Translations under genes and position numbers: made by a program
Notes under the pieces: generated by a model
Database searches by the model: none
What the model saw: only the letters and a program-made list of their open reading frames with translations
What the model was told of the DNA's origin: nothing
DNA from: Sabulicella rubraurantiaca
Lineage (GTDB): Bacteria; Pseudomonadota; Alphaproteobacteria; Acetobacterales; Acetobacteraceae
Assembly: GCF_017355885.1 (NCBI RefSeq)
Contig: NZ_JAFEUU010000005.1
Location: forward strand, 186,001-250,000
Length of the DNA: 64,000 nt
Direction of reading: 5' to 3'
Part shown: piece by piece, positions 27,431 to 35,715 of the stretch
Numbering within the stretch: the stretch's first letter is position 1
How the letters are laid out: every line of letters begins with the position of its first letter

Positions 27431-28264
27431 ATGCACGTCACCCGCCGCGATATCCTGACGTCGCCCGCGACGCGGGGCGCTGCTCCGCTGCTGGCCTTGG
27501 CGGCCATCGCGCCGGGCGCGGCTCGCGCGCAATACGCGCCGCGTGAGGTGGCTTCCATCCTGGCGCCGAGCGGGACGCTGCGGGTCGCCATCAACTACGG
27601 CAACCCGGTGCTGGCGCAGCGGGACCCCGCGACTGGCACGCCGCACGGAATCTCGGCGGATCTGGCGCATGAGATTGGCCGCCGGCTCGGCCTGCCCATC
27701 CAGTTCATCACCTACGATGCGGCTGGGCGTGTGACCGATGCGGGGCGGCAGGGGGCGTGGGATCTGTGCTTCCTCGCCATCGATCCGGTGCGCGCGCAGG
27801 GCATCCGCTTCACCGCGCCCTATGTCGTGATCGAAGGCACCTACCTCGTCGCCGAGGGGTCGCCGGTGCGCAGCATCGAGGATGTGGACCGCCCCGGAAC
27901 GCGCATCTCGGTGGGGCGCGGCAGCGCCTATGACCTCTACCTGACGCGCGAATTGCGGCAGGCGCAGCTGGTCCGCGTCGGCACCTCGAACGAGGCGGTG
28001 GAGGTGTTCCGGCGCGACGGGCTGGAGGTCGCGGCCGGGGTGAAGCAGCCCCTGATCGACTATGCCGCCGCAAACCCGGGATTTCGTGTCATCCCCGGGC
28101 GCTTCATGGTGATCGAGCAGGCGGTCGGCATTCCGCAGGAGCGCGAGGCGGCGCTGCCATGGCTACGCGCCTTCGTGGAAGAGATGAAGGCCTCCGGCTT
28201 CATCGCCCGCGGCTTGGAAGCAAGCGGCCAGAGAAGCGCATCGGTGGCCCCGCCCGCCTCCTGA
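27431..28264 (+). CDS. ABC transporter substrate-binding protein, family 3 (amino-acid type)
   Basis: 277 residues from ATG 27431 (ribosome site TGGAGGG). Signal peptide MHVTRRDIL... with AxA-type end at ARAQ. The body matches family 3: SGTLRVAINYGNPVLAQRD, GISADLAHEIGRRLGLPIQFI, FTAPYVVIEGTYLV and IPGRFMVIEQAVGIPQER. It probably binds an amino acid or small organic ion. No permease genes follow. A hairpin lies 49 bases after the stop. Confidence 0.87.
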   Translation: MHVTRRDILTSPATRGAAPLLALAAIAPGAARAQYAPREVASILAPSGTLRVAINYGNPVLAQRDPATGTPHGISADLAHEIGRRLGLPIQFITYDAAGRVTDAGRQGAWDLCFLAIDPVRAQGIRFTAPYVVIEGTYLVAEGSPVRSIEDVDRPGTRISVGRGSAYDLYLTRELRQAQLVRVGTSNEAVEVFRRDGLEVAAGVKQPLIDYAAANPGFRVIPGRFMVIEQAVGIPQEREAALPWLRAFVEEMKASGFIARGLEASGQRSASVAPPAS

Positions 28265-28312
28265 AGGGAGCCGGCCCGCGGGGGCCTGCCCGGCTGACTG
28301 CCACGCGCCGCG

Positions 28313-28334
28313 AATCGGCGGAAATCCGCCGATT
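28313..28334 (+). terminator. Terminator-like hairpin after the binding-protein gene
   Basis: A perfect 9-base stem (AATCGGCGG / CCGCCGATT) with an AAAT loop, followed by a short T-containing stretch (TGCCTTGC). The weak T-run makes it an imperfect intrinsic terminator; it could instead be a regulatory palindrome for the helicase gene downstream. Confidence 0.45.
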
Positions 28335-28409
28335 TGCCTTGCATCGCGCCTCCGCGCTCGCCATGTACGGAACAGGAACGAACGCTCGCCGGGACGCGGA
28401 GGCCTATCC

Positions 28410-30773
28410 TTGCCAGACCAGGGTGACACGACGTGTATGTCGCGCGCGCCCCGGCTGGCCGGACGTGGCTTCATCGGGCGCGTCCATGTCGAGGCGGTGC
28501 TTCATGCCTCCGCCGATGAGCGCTTCCACCTCCTTCGTGTTTCGGGCGAGGCGCTGCGGGGTCTTGGCGTAGGAGCCCTCCCGCTGCGCTGCCGCCATGG
28601 CGCCGGTTCCGGTGTCGCGCCGGGCATGGCGCTGGATGTCGAGGGGAGCTTTGTCGAGGGTCGGGACCGCATGCTGCTGCACGCCGAGGTGGTGCGGCGC
28701 GTGCCAGTGGAAGAGACGTTCGGGCTGGAGGCCTGGCTACGCTCCGCAGGCATAGAAGGGGTGGGGCGGCGCCGGGCTGCCAGCATCGCCGCCGCGCTCG
28801 GCCCGGGATGGCAGGAAGGGATGCGCGATCCGCGCCGGCTTGCCGCGGTCAAGGGCATCTCCTGCGCGGTGGCGGAGCGGATCAGCACCCATTGGCAGGA
28901 GGATCTGCGCCGGAACGAGGCGCAGGCGCGGCTGCTCGGCATCGGGCTCTCCCCCTCGCAGGCCCGTGCCTTCGCCGCCCGCCATGGCGGGGCCGAGGCG
29001 CTTCGCGTCCTTGAGGAAGACCCCTGGCGCGCCTGCCGCGACGTGGCGGGCATCGGATTCGAGACCGCGGACCGCATGGCCCGCGCGTTGGGCTTCGCCG
29101 TGGACGACCCGCGCCGCCTCGGCGCCGGATGCGTCGCAGCCGCGGAGGCGGCGTTGGGGGCCTCGGGCGGCACCCGCATCAGCGAGATGGATCTGGTCGC
29201 CGAGGCATCGCGTCTGCTCGCCGTCGCGCCGGAGGTGGTGGCAGAGGCCCTGCAGGACGTGCTGGACCTGCCCGGCCCGCCGCTCGGCGTGTGTCCGGAA
29301 ACGGGGCATATCGGGTTGCGGCGGCTGGAGGAGCGGGAGTTGCAGGTGGCGCGCCACCTCCGGCGCCTGGCACGCGGGACAGGGCTGATGGCGCGGGAGG
29401 CGGCAGAGGCGGAGATCGCCCGCGCCGAGGCCGAGACGGGCATTCGCCTGGACCGCGATGCCGGGCAGTTTGACGCCGCCGCCTCCGCCCTGTCACACGG
29501 CGTCTCAGTCATCACCGGTGGTCCGGGCACGGGCAAGACAACGGTGTTGCGCGTCATCGTCCGCGCCGTGGTCAACGCGCTGCGCCTTCCCCCCGACCAT
29601 TATGGCATCACCCTCGCGGCGCCGACCGGGCGCGCCGCACGGCAGCTGCGCGACGCCACGGGGCGGCGTGCGGCGACGCTGCACCAGGCGCTGCGCCTCG
29701 GCATGGGGCGGGGCGGGCGCGTCTATCACGCCGACAATCCACTGCCTTCCGACTTCGTCATCGTGGACGAGACATCCATGCTGGATCTGGAGATGGCGGA
29801 TCGCCTCCTCCGGGCCGTGGCGAGCGGCGCGTCGCTGCTGCTGGTGGGGGATGCGGACCAGCTCCCCCCGGTCGGCCCCGGGCAAGTCCTGCGCGACGTG
29901 ATCGAGAGCGGCGCGGTGCCAGTGACCCGCCTTACCCGCGTGCGCCGCACGGCCGAGGGGGTGGAGATCCCTCTTGCCACCGCCCGCATCCGCGAGGGGC
30001 TGCATCCGGTGCCCGAGGGCCGGACCTTGCTGGGGGTGCACCTGATCGAGACCGCGGATGGACGCGTCGTCGAGCGGGTGCGGCAGCTGATGGAGGGGCG
30101 CATCGCCACGCTGGGCCTCGACCCGGCGACGGAGGTGCAGATCCTGGCCGCGCGGCGCCACGGTTCCTGTGGTGTGGTCGCCCTGAACGAGGCGGTGAAG
30201 CGCATCCTGGTCCCGGATCGTGCCGGGGAACTGACGGTGGGCGGCACGGGTTTCGCGCCGGGCGACCGCGTCATGGCGATCCGCAACGATCCGCGCGTCG
30301 ATGTGAGCAATGGCGACATCGGCACGGTGGAGGCGGTGTCGGAGGGGGGTGTCTCCGTCCTTTTCCCAGGCCGGCCCGACGCCGTGTTCTTCCTGCGCGA
30401 GGAAGCGGAACACCTGATCCACGCCCGCGCGGCGACCATCCACAAGAGCCAGGGCTCGGAGTTCGAGGGCGTCGTCGTGGTAGCGGCGGAGGAGCATGGG
30501 CGGATGCTCGACCGCAACCTGCTCTACACGGCCGTCTCGCGGGCGCGGAAGGCAGTGGTGATCGTGGGGCCGCGTTCCGCCGTGCTACGCGCGGTGGGGA
30601 CCGAAGGCGCGACCCGGAACACCGGGCTGCGGCGATTGCTTCAACTCGAGGCGCGGGAACTGGAACAGCACCATCGATTTCTGCTGCCCGCCTCCCCATC
30701 TCTGGCATGGCGCCGCGCCGGAAAGGACGCGCCGAGTATTCCTTCCTCCAATGTAAGGCTTGAGGGGATCTGA
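28410..30773 (+). CDS. recD2: RecD2-type ATP-dependent DNA helicase
   Basis: 787 residues from TTG 28410, which has GGAGG at proper spacing; ATG 28437 is the alternative and loses nine residues. The N-terminal OB-like part and helix-hairpin-helix repeats (VGRRRAASIAAALG; VAGIGFETADRMARALGF) are characteristic of RecD2 rather than RecBCD RecD. SF1B motifs: Walker A GGPGTGKTT (Lys376), APTGRAARQL, Walker B VIVDETSMLD, GDADQLPPVG and C-terminal THIHKSQGSEFEGV-like (ATIHKSQGSEFEGV) and YTAVSRARKAV. It is a 5'-3' helicase acting in repair without RecB/RecC. It is the first rightward gene of the repair island. Confidence 0.92.
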   Translation: MPDQGDTTCMSRAPRLAGRGFIGRVHVEAVLHASADERFHLLRVSGEALRGLGVGALPLRCRHGAGSGVAPGMALDVEGSFVEGRDRMLLHAEVVRRVPVEETFGLEAWLRSAGIEGVGRRRAASIAAALGPGWQEGMRDPRRLAAVKGISCAVAERISTHWQEDLRRNEAQARLLGIGLSPSQARAFAARHGGAEALRVLEEDPWRACRDVAGIGFETADRMARALGFAVDDPRRLGAGCVAAAEAALGASGGTRISEMDLVAEASRLLAVAPEVVAEALQDVLDLPGPPLGVCPETGHIGLRRLEERELQVARHLRRLARGTGLMAREAAEAEIARAEAETGIRLDRDAGQFDAAASALSHGVSVITGGPGTGKTTVLRVIVRAVVNALRLPPDHYGITLAAPTGRAARQLRDATGRRAATLHQALRLGMGRGGRVYHADNPLPSDFVIVDETSMLDLEMADRLLRAVASGASLLLVGDADQLPPVGPGQVLRDVIESGAVPVTRLTRVRRTAEGVEIPLATARIREGLHPVPEGRTLLGVHLIETADGRVVERVRQLMEGRIATLGLDPATEVQILAARRHGSCGVVALNEAVKRILVPDRAGELTVGGTGFAPGDRVMAIRNDPRVDVSNGDIGTVEAVSEGGVSVLFPGRPDAVFFLREEAEHLIHARAATIHKSQGSEFEGVVVVAAEEHGRMLDRNLLYTAVSRARKAVVIVGPRSAVLRAVGTEGATRNTGLRRLLQLEARELEQHHRFLLPASPSLAWRRAGKDAPSIPSSNVRLEGI

Positions 30774-30897
30774 GGACTTTCGGAGATCCGGTTCCTGGCT
30801 GCCAGCAACTTGGTGGCGAAGGTGGAATGCTTGGGAATGTCTTGAAGAAATTCGCTGTTTTCCCGGGCGGAACGGCACATTTCCCCTTGAAAAAACG

Positions 30898-30912
30898 GAA
30901 CAGAAATAGAAC
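30898..30912 (+). promoter_or_regulatory. SOS box (LexA site), GAAC-N7-GAAC
   Basis: A perfect GAAC-AGAAATA-GAAC direct repeat, the reverse complement of the alphaproteobacterial LexA consensus GTTC-N7-GTTC. It lies 106 bases upstream of the Rad52-like gene in a 244-base gap that is much more AT-rich than its surroundings; TTGAAA just upstream (30888-30893) is a possible -35. It predicts SOS induction of the repair operon from 31018 to 35715. Confidence 0.75.
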
Positions 30913-31017
30913 ATAGATCATGCCAGCCGTGGCGCGGCCGGTGCGCTCCCGCTTCGGGGAAGCGCCGCCAAGCGCCCTCGTGGCGCTGGCGGAAGCACGC
31001 AAGAGAGGAAGGCCCCC

Positions 31018-31818
31018 GTGCCCATCGATCCCAAGGCCGACACGATGCTCCTCTGGTCTCGCGAGGAGCCGACCGACCCGAAATACACCAAGCCCTTCAC
31101 CCGTTCCGGCGGCTTCCGCGGCACGGCCATCAACGCGACCTATGTCCGCAAGCGTCTGACCCATGCCTTCGGCCCGGTCGGCCTGGGCTGGGGCGTGGAG
31201 GTGCTGGCGGATGACGTGGTGCCCGGCGCGCCGGTCATCGACGGTTCCGGCCGCGTCCTGGGCCAGGAGAGCGTGCAGCGCATGCGCATCCGCTTCTGGT
31301 ACCACCCCGCCGGCTGCCGGCAGGGCGAAGATGGCGCGCTGGTGCCTGTCGGCCCGCGCGCCCAGTCCGAGCAGGTCGGGCAGACCACCTACGTCTCCTG
31401 GCGCCGCGGCAAGAACGGCGAGGCCGGTCGCTTCGAGACCGACGAGGAGGCGTGGAAGAAGTCGCTGACCGACGCGCTGACCAAGGCGGCGTCCGAGGTC
31501 GGGATCGGCGCCGACGTCCATCTCGGCCGCTTCGACGACGTGAAGTATGTCGAGGCCCGCAACCAGGATGCGGAGGCCGAGCAGGTCGCTGCCGAGGGCG
31601 CGGCGCGCATGGGTGACCTGCAGGAGGCCCGCGACAACGCGACCGGCCTGCTGGAGCGGCTGGAAGCCGTGACGGATGGCGAGGGCTACAACAGCGCGAT
31701 GGCGGCGGCGCTCAAGCTGCGCCCGTCCCTGCTGCGCCTGGGCCTGCGCGAGGAAATCGACGCCCTGCGGGCGGCGATGGAGAAGGCAAAGCGCCGCGTC
31801 GCCAAGGCCGCGGCCTGA
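31018..31818 (+). CDS. Rad52-like single-strand annealing protein candidate
   Basis: 266 residues from GTG 31018 with AGAGAGGAAGG upstream. The N-terminal domain has the pattern FTRSGGFRGTAINATYVRKRLTHAFGPVGLGWGVEV, then GQTTYVSWRR and a conserved helix EEAWKKSLTDALTKAASEVGIGADVHLGRFDD. This pattern is known to me from phage and plasmid proteins of the Rad52/Rad22 type (beta-sheet core then a lysine-rich helix that binds ssDNA). The last ~70 residues are an alanine-rich helical tail. A role in annealing ssDNA during break repair is inferred. It begins a tightly spaced five-gene operon and lies downstream of an SOS box. A structure-based search is needed because Rad52 homologues diverge strongly. 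Confidence 0.6.
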   Translation: MPIDPKADTMLLWSREEPTDPKYTKPFTRSGGFRGTAINATYVRKRLTHAFGPVGLGWGVEVLADDVVPGAPVIDGSGRVLGQESVQRMRIRFWYHPAGCRQGEDGALVPVGPRAQSEQVGQTTYVSWRRGKNGEAGRFETDEEAWKKSLTDALTKAASEVGIGADVHLGRFDDVKYVEARNQDAEAEQVAAEGAARMGDLQEARDNATGLLERLEAVTDGEGYNSAMAAALKLRPSLLRLGLREEIDALRAAMEKAKRRVAKAAA

Positions 31819-31829
31819 GGAAGCAGACC

Positions 31830-32450
31830 ATGGACCAGATGTCCCGCACCCAGGACCTCACCTTCGCGCCGGATCGCCCGGTGCTGGTGAAGCCCCTGCG
31901 CGCCAGCCGCGAAGCCGTCGAGGCGGCGGCGGACGCGCTGGGCGCGCGGCTGGGCTTCGCGCCGGGGGAAAAGCTGGAGGAGGCGGTCGCGCGCCTTGGC
32001 GGCCGCATCCACCGTGGCGGGCCAAATCTCTGGTTCCGCAACCAGCGCCTGTCCTTCCTCGCCGATGCGCCGGACCGCTTCGAACTGCACCTGCTGGGCA
32101 TCGCGACGCCGGCCCGCGCGCGGCTCGACCTTGCGCATGAGCTGGGGCACTTCGTGCTGCACGATCTGGCGCTGCGACGCGAGCATGGTGAGGGCATCCG
32201 CACGGCCGCCCCATCCATGGTCAGCCCGCACGACGCGGAGGGGCAGCGCGCCGATCTGGAGGCCTTCTGGTTCGCGCATCAGATCCTCATGCCCGCGGCT
32301 GCGTTCCGCGAGGCCTGGGCCGATGGTGCGCGTGACATCTCGGCAGAGGACCGGCTGCACCGCATGGCCACGCGCTTCGGCGTGCCGATGCGGAGCGCGG
32401 AGGTGCGCGCCGAGTTCCTGGGCCTGGAGACGAGCCAGCAGGCCGCCTAG
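31830..32450 (+). CDS. ImmA/IrrE family metallopeptidase
   Basis: 206 residues, GAGGAAG ribosome site. The zinc motif HELGH (His103, Glu104, His107) is in DLAHELGHFVLHD, preceded by a strand-rich region (LWFRNQRLSFLADAPDRFELHLLGIATPARAR) and followed by a helix with EAFWFAHQILMPAAAF, the usual third part of the ImmA/IrrE (DUF955) fold. Family members cleave XRE-family repressors: IrrE cuts DdrO in Deinococcus, ImmA cuts ImmR in ICEBs1. An XRE protein is encoded at the end of this locus on the opposite strand, a natural candidate substrate. Confidence 0.88.
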   Translation: MDQMSRTQDLTFAPDRPVLVKPLRASREAVEAAADALGARLGFAPGEKLEEAVARLGGRIHRGGPNLWFRNQRLSFLADAPDRFELHLLGIATPARARLDLAHELGHFVLHDLALRREHGEGIRTAAPSMVSPHDAEGQRADLEAFWFAHQILMPAAAFREAWADGARDISAEDRLHRMATRFGVPMRSAEVRAEFLGLETSQQAA

Positions 32451-32480
32451 AGTCAGGTTCCGCCATACGGGAGTTCACCC

Positions 32481-32798
32481 ATGCCCGGTCCGCGAAGCAA
32501 GCCCGAAGCCGAGGACGGCCACGCCGCGCGCCTGGCCGCGCTGGCCGACCGGCTGCGCCGCGCCCAGGCGGCGGAGATCCGCCTGGACGAGAAGCTGCGC
32601 CAGCTGCAGGCCGAGCAGGAGGAAAATCGCCGCCGCGCCCGCGAGGAGTTCGGCACGGACGATCCCGACGAGTTACGCCACATCGCCGAGGCGCGGCGGG
32701 CCGAGGCAGACTCCATGCTGCGCGAGCTTGAGGCCGCGCTTGACGCCGCGGAGGAAGCGATCGCCCAGGCCACACCCGACGGGGCGGCGCCGCGCTGA
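32481..32798 (+). CDS. Small coiled-coil protein coupled to the Rad50-like gene
   Basis: 105 residues, ribosome site GGGAG, stop overlapping the next start (TGATG). Apart from short ends, the chain is one long amphipathic helix (about residues 14-97), rich in Glu, Arg and Ala with heptad-like hydrophobic spacing (LAALADRLRRAQAAEIRLDE). No cysteine is present. Its tight coupling to an SbcC-like ATPase whose N-terminal coil is short suggests it could supply part of the missing antiparallel coiled-coil strand. That is inference. Confidence 0.7.
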   Translation: MPGPRSKPEAEDGHAARLAALADRLRRAQAAEIRLDEKLRQLQAEQEENRRRAREEFGTDDPDELRHIAEARRAEADSMLRELEAALDAAEEAIAQATPDGAAPR

Positions 32799-34717
32799 TG
32801 CGCGCCGGCCAGGCCGAGCCCCTGCTGCGCCGCCTCGACGAGGTCCGGCGCGGCTTCGCTGTCCTCGAAGGGCGGCGCGATGCCGTCGCGCGCCGTGCCG
32901 CGACGCTGCGCGAGAAGGTCGCCGCCGCCAAGGGGCGGCTCGAAGCCAAGCCCGAGGTGGATGCGCTGCTGGAGGAGATGCAGGAGGCGGGGCATCGCCG
33001 CACCCTCGGCTCCTACGAGGCGATGCTCTCGGCCATCGCGCAGGATGTGCTGGGGCCGGGCATCGCCATCCGCCTTTCCCTGAGCACGGAACGCGGCCTG
33101 CCGAGCCTGGATATCGAGGCGGAGCAGGATGGGGCGCGCTGCTCCGTGCTGGATGGCTGTGGCGGTTCGCTGAACAACGTGGTCAGCGCCGGGCTGCGCG
33201 CTATTGCCACCATGAAGTCAGGGCTGCGGCCCTTCCTGGCGCTGGACGAGGCCGATTGCTGGATCCGCCCCGGCCGCGTCCATCTCTTCTGCCACGTGCT
33301 GCGCCGCCTGTCCGAACGCATCGGCATGCAGACGCTCGCCGTGAGCCACCATGACGTGTCGAGCCTGGGCGGCGCCATCGCCATCGTCGGGCTGGAGGCG
33401 CGGCGGGATGGCGTCGCGGCGGTCGTCCAGGCCGAGGGTCCGGCCTGGCCGGACGAAGCGACGCGCGGCATCCGTTCCATCCGCCTGGTGAATTTCGGCT
33501 CCATCCGCGACGCCACGATCCCGCTTGGCCCAGGCGTCACCGCCATCACGGGCGAGAACAACATCGGCAAGAGCCGCTTCATCCGCGCGCTGCGCTGCGT
33601 CTTCTATGGTGGGCCGGAAGGCGGGGACGGCGACATCCGCCACGGTCAGAAGCAAGCGGAGGTGGAGATCGCGCTGGAGCATGGGCGGCGCCTGCTCTGG
33701 TCGCGCCGGCCGGGCCGCAATCCGGTGACGCTGTGGACGCTGTTCGAGCGCGACGGCAGCGTGGCGGAGTGGAAGGGGGGCGCCTGCCGCACGGGCGGAC
33801 GCCTGCCGCCAGATTGGCTACGCGAGGCGCTGGGCTTCGGCCGCGTGGATGAGATGGACTTGCAGGTGTCACGTCAGGCAGCCCCGGTCTTCCTGCTGGG
33901 GGAGACGCCGTCGCGGCGCGCCTCCATCCTCTCTCTGGGGCGGGAGAGCGGCTATTTGCGTGGCATGATCGAGCGTCACCGGCAGAATTGCGGTGAGGAT
34001 TCCGCGCTGGTCCGCCAGGGCGAGGCGGAGCTTGCGGCGCTGGAGCGCGAGGCGGCGCTGTTGGATGCCGTTCTGTCGAGCCGACCGGATCTGGGTTCAC
34101 TGCGGCAAATCGCGGAAGGCGCCGACGCCCTGGCGCGCGAAGCCGATGCCATCGCCGCGAAGGCGGAAGCGACGGAGGCGCGCGAGGGGGAGATTTCCGC
34201 CGCCAGCGCCGCGCTGGGCAGCATGGTGGAACACCTGCGCACGGCGGAAGCCAAGCCTGCGGGCGCCGGCGCGGCGCTGGCCGCCGCCAAAACGGCGCAG
34301 GGCCTCTCCGCACGGATCGCCCTCGCCACGAAGGGCGAAGCGTCGCTTTCCGCAGCCGTGGCGGCCTGCGCGCTGTTGCCGGCCGACGCGCCCGCGCTTC
34401 CCGACGCAGCTTCGGCCCTTGCAGCCGAGGCGGCGCTGCGGCGCGCGGAGGCGCGGATGCTGGGCATCGAGCAGGCGCGGGTCGCGCTGCGACCGCTTCC
34501 GCCTACCTTGCCCGTTCCGCCCAATGCAAAGGGCGCCGAGGCGATGGCGGCGCTGCTGACGCAGGGAATGGAGGAAGCACACGCCACGGGAGTGGCGCTG
34601 CGCGAGGCCGCTTCTGCCGTCGCCACGCTGGAACGGGAACGCGAAGAGGCGCTGGCGGAGATGGATGTGTGCCCTGTCTGCGGCGGCGGATTGCTGGCCA
34701 TGGCGGGGGCGGCATGA
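32798..34717 (+). CDS. SbcC/Rad50-like ATPase with circularly permuted lobes
   Basis: 639 residues. Order of motifs: short coiled coil (1-65); signature-like GCGGSLNNVVSAGL (120-133); Walker B FLALDEAD (146-153); H-loop AVSHHD (181-186); then Walker A GENNIGKS (252-259) in IRLVNFGSIRDATIPLGPGVTAITGE; Q-loop region DLQVSRQAAPVFLLGE (about 354-369); a long coiled coil (about 400-620); and a zinc-hook CPVC (625-628) near the C-terminus. Normal Rad50/SbcC runs Walker A, coil, CPVC hook, coil, signature, Walker B. Here the C-lobe comes first and the N-lobe second, as if the chain were opened at the hook. The start overlaps the small coiled-coil gene and the stop overlaps the Mre11-like gene (ATGA), so all are co-translated. 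It should work with that nuclease on DNA ends. Confidence 0.85.
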   Translation: MRAGQAEPLLRRLDEVRRGFAVLEGRRDAVARRAATLREKVAAAKGRLEAKPEVDALLEEMQEAGHRRTLGSYEAMLSAIAQDVLGPGIAIRLSLSTERGLPSLDIEAEQDGARCSVLDGCGGSLNNVVSAGLRAIATMKSGLRPFLALDEADCWIRPGRVHLFCHVLRRLSERIGMQTLAVSHHDVSSLGGAIAIVGLEARRDGVAAVVQAEGPAWPDEATRGIRSIRLVNFGSIRDATIPLGPGVTAITGENNIGKSRFIRALRCVFYGGPEGGDGDIRHGQKQAEVEIALEHGRRLLWSRRPGRNPVTLWTLFERDGSVAEWKGGACRTGGRLPPDWLREALGFGRVDEMDLQVSRQAAPVFLLGETPSRRASILSLGRESGYLRGMIERHRQNCGEDSALVRQGEAELAALEREAALLDAVLSSRPDLGSLRQIAEGADALAREADAIAAKAEATEAREGEISAASAALGSMVEHLRTAEAKPAGAGAALAAAKTAQGLSARIALATKGEASLSAAVAACALLPADAPALPDAASALAAEAALRRAEARMLGIEQARVALRPLPPTLPVPPNAKGAEAMAALLTQGMEEAHATGVALREAASAVATLEREREEALAEMDVCPVCGGGLLAMAGAA

Positions 34718-35715
34718 GCGGCTTTCCTGTCGTCCCCGCGCGCGGCGTGCTGTTCATCGGCGACGTGCATCTCTGGTCGCGGCGGCCCGGGCGGCGGCTG
34801 GATGAGGATTTCGCGGCCTGCGTTCTGGAGAAGCTGCGCTTCGCGCTGGACGCCGCGTCGTCGCGCGACCTCCTGCCCGTTTTCCTCGGCGACATGTTCC
34901 ACGCGGCGCGCGAGGCGGATGACGGGCTGAAGGCGCGGCTGCTGCGCCTGCTGCTGGCGCAGCCGCGCCGGGCCTGGAGCAATGTCGGCAACCACGACGT
35001 CTCGGGGCTTGCGCTGGCGGAGAGCGACAGCCTGTCGCTGCTGCTCGCGGCGGGGGCGCTGCATGCAGTGCCGCAGGGTGGCGCCGGCGTCATCGTGGAA
35101 GGCGAGGGGAGGCGCGTTGGTATCGGCTTCACGCCGCATGGGGTGGAAATCCCGGATTGTGTCGCTGGGGCCTTTGGCGATGCGGCGCCGGATGCGACGG
35201 TCTGGGTCACGCATCACGATCTGGCCTTCAACGGGCGCTATCCGGGCAGCACGGCGCTGAAGCCGATTGCGGGCTGTCGCCTCGCGCTCAACGGGCACAT
35301 GCATGTCGGATGCGCTCCGGTGGAAATGGGCGAGACCACCTGGATGAACCCGGGCGCGCTGACGCGCATCAGCGTCACCGAGGCCGTGCATGCGCCTTGC
35401 GTCTGGGAGTTGCGCTTCAGCGATTGGGGACTGCGGCGCATCGAGGTACCGCATCGGCGCGATGTCTTCGACCTGACGGGACGGCTGGTGCAGCCGGAGG
35501 CGCCGCGCCGCGACGCGGAAGAGGGCGATGCCTTCGACAGCGCCTTCGCCGCGCTGCTGGAAAGCAGCATGATGGATCCGGTGGCGGCGGATGACGGCGC
35601 CTTCCTGCGCGAGATGATTGAGGCGCGGCTTGCGGCGGGCGACGTGTCCCCCACGGCGCGGCGCATCGTGCTCGGGCTGCTGGAGGATGCGGCGGGGCGC
35701 GGCGCCTCGGGCTAG
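34714..35715 (+). CDS. Mre11/SbcD-like metallophosphoesterase
   Basis: 333 residues from ATG 34714, overlapping the Rad50-like stop. All calcineurin-like phosphoesterase motifs are present: GDVH (Asp17, His19), GD at 59-60, GNHD (92-95), THHD (His167, His168) and GHMH (194-197). A C-terminal extension of about 90 residues (from about 240) could be the cap or ATPase-binding region, as in Mre11/SbcD. Together with the neighbouring permuted Rad50-like ATPase it should form a DNA-end nuclease. The stop shares CTAG with the convergent XRE gene. Confidence 0.87.
   Translation: MSGFPVVPARGVLFIGDVHLWSRRPGRRLDEDFAACVLEKLRFALDAASSRDLLPVFLGDMFHAAREADDGLKARLLRLLLAQPRRAWSNVGNHDVSGLALAESDSLSLLLAAGALHAVPQGGAGVIVEGEGRRVGIGFTPHGVEIPDCVAGAFGDAAPDATVWVTHHDLAFNGRYPGSTALKPIAGCRLALNGHMHVGCAPVEMGETTWMNPGALTRISVTEAVHAPCVWELRFSDWGLRRIEVPHRRDVFDLTGRLVQPEAPRRDAEEGDAFDSAFAALLESSMMDPVAADDGAFLREMIEARLAAGDVSPTARRIVLGLLEDAAGRGASG

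Noticed and set aside
28370-28383. Possible LexA box upstream of the RecD2 gene (two GAAC words)
   Set aside because: The two GAAC words at 28370-28373 and 28380-28383 are separated by six bases, not seven, so it does not meet the consensus.
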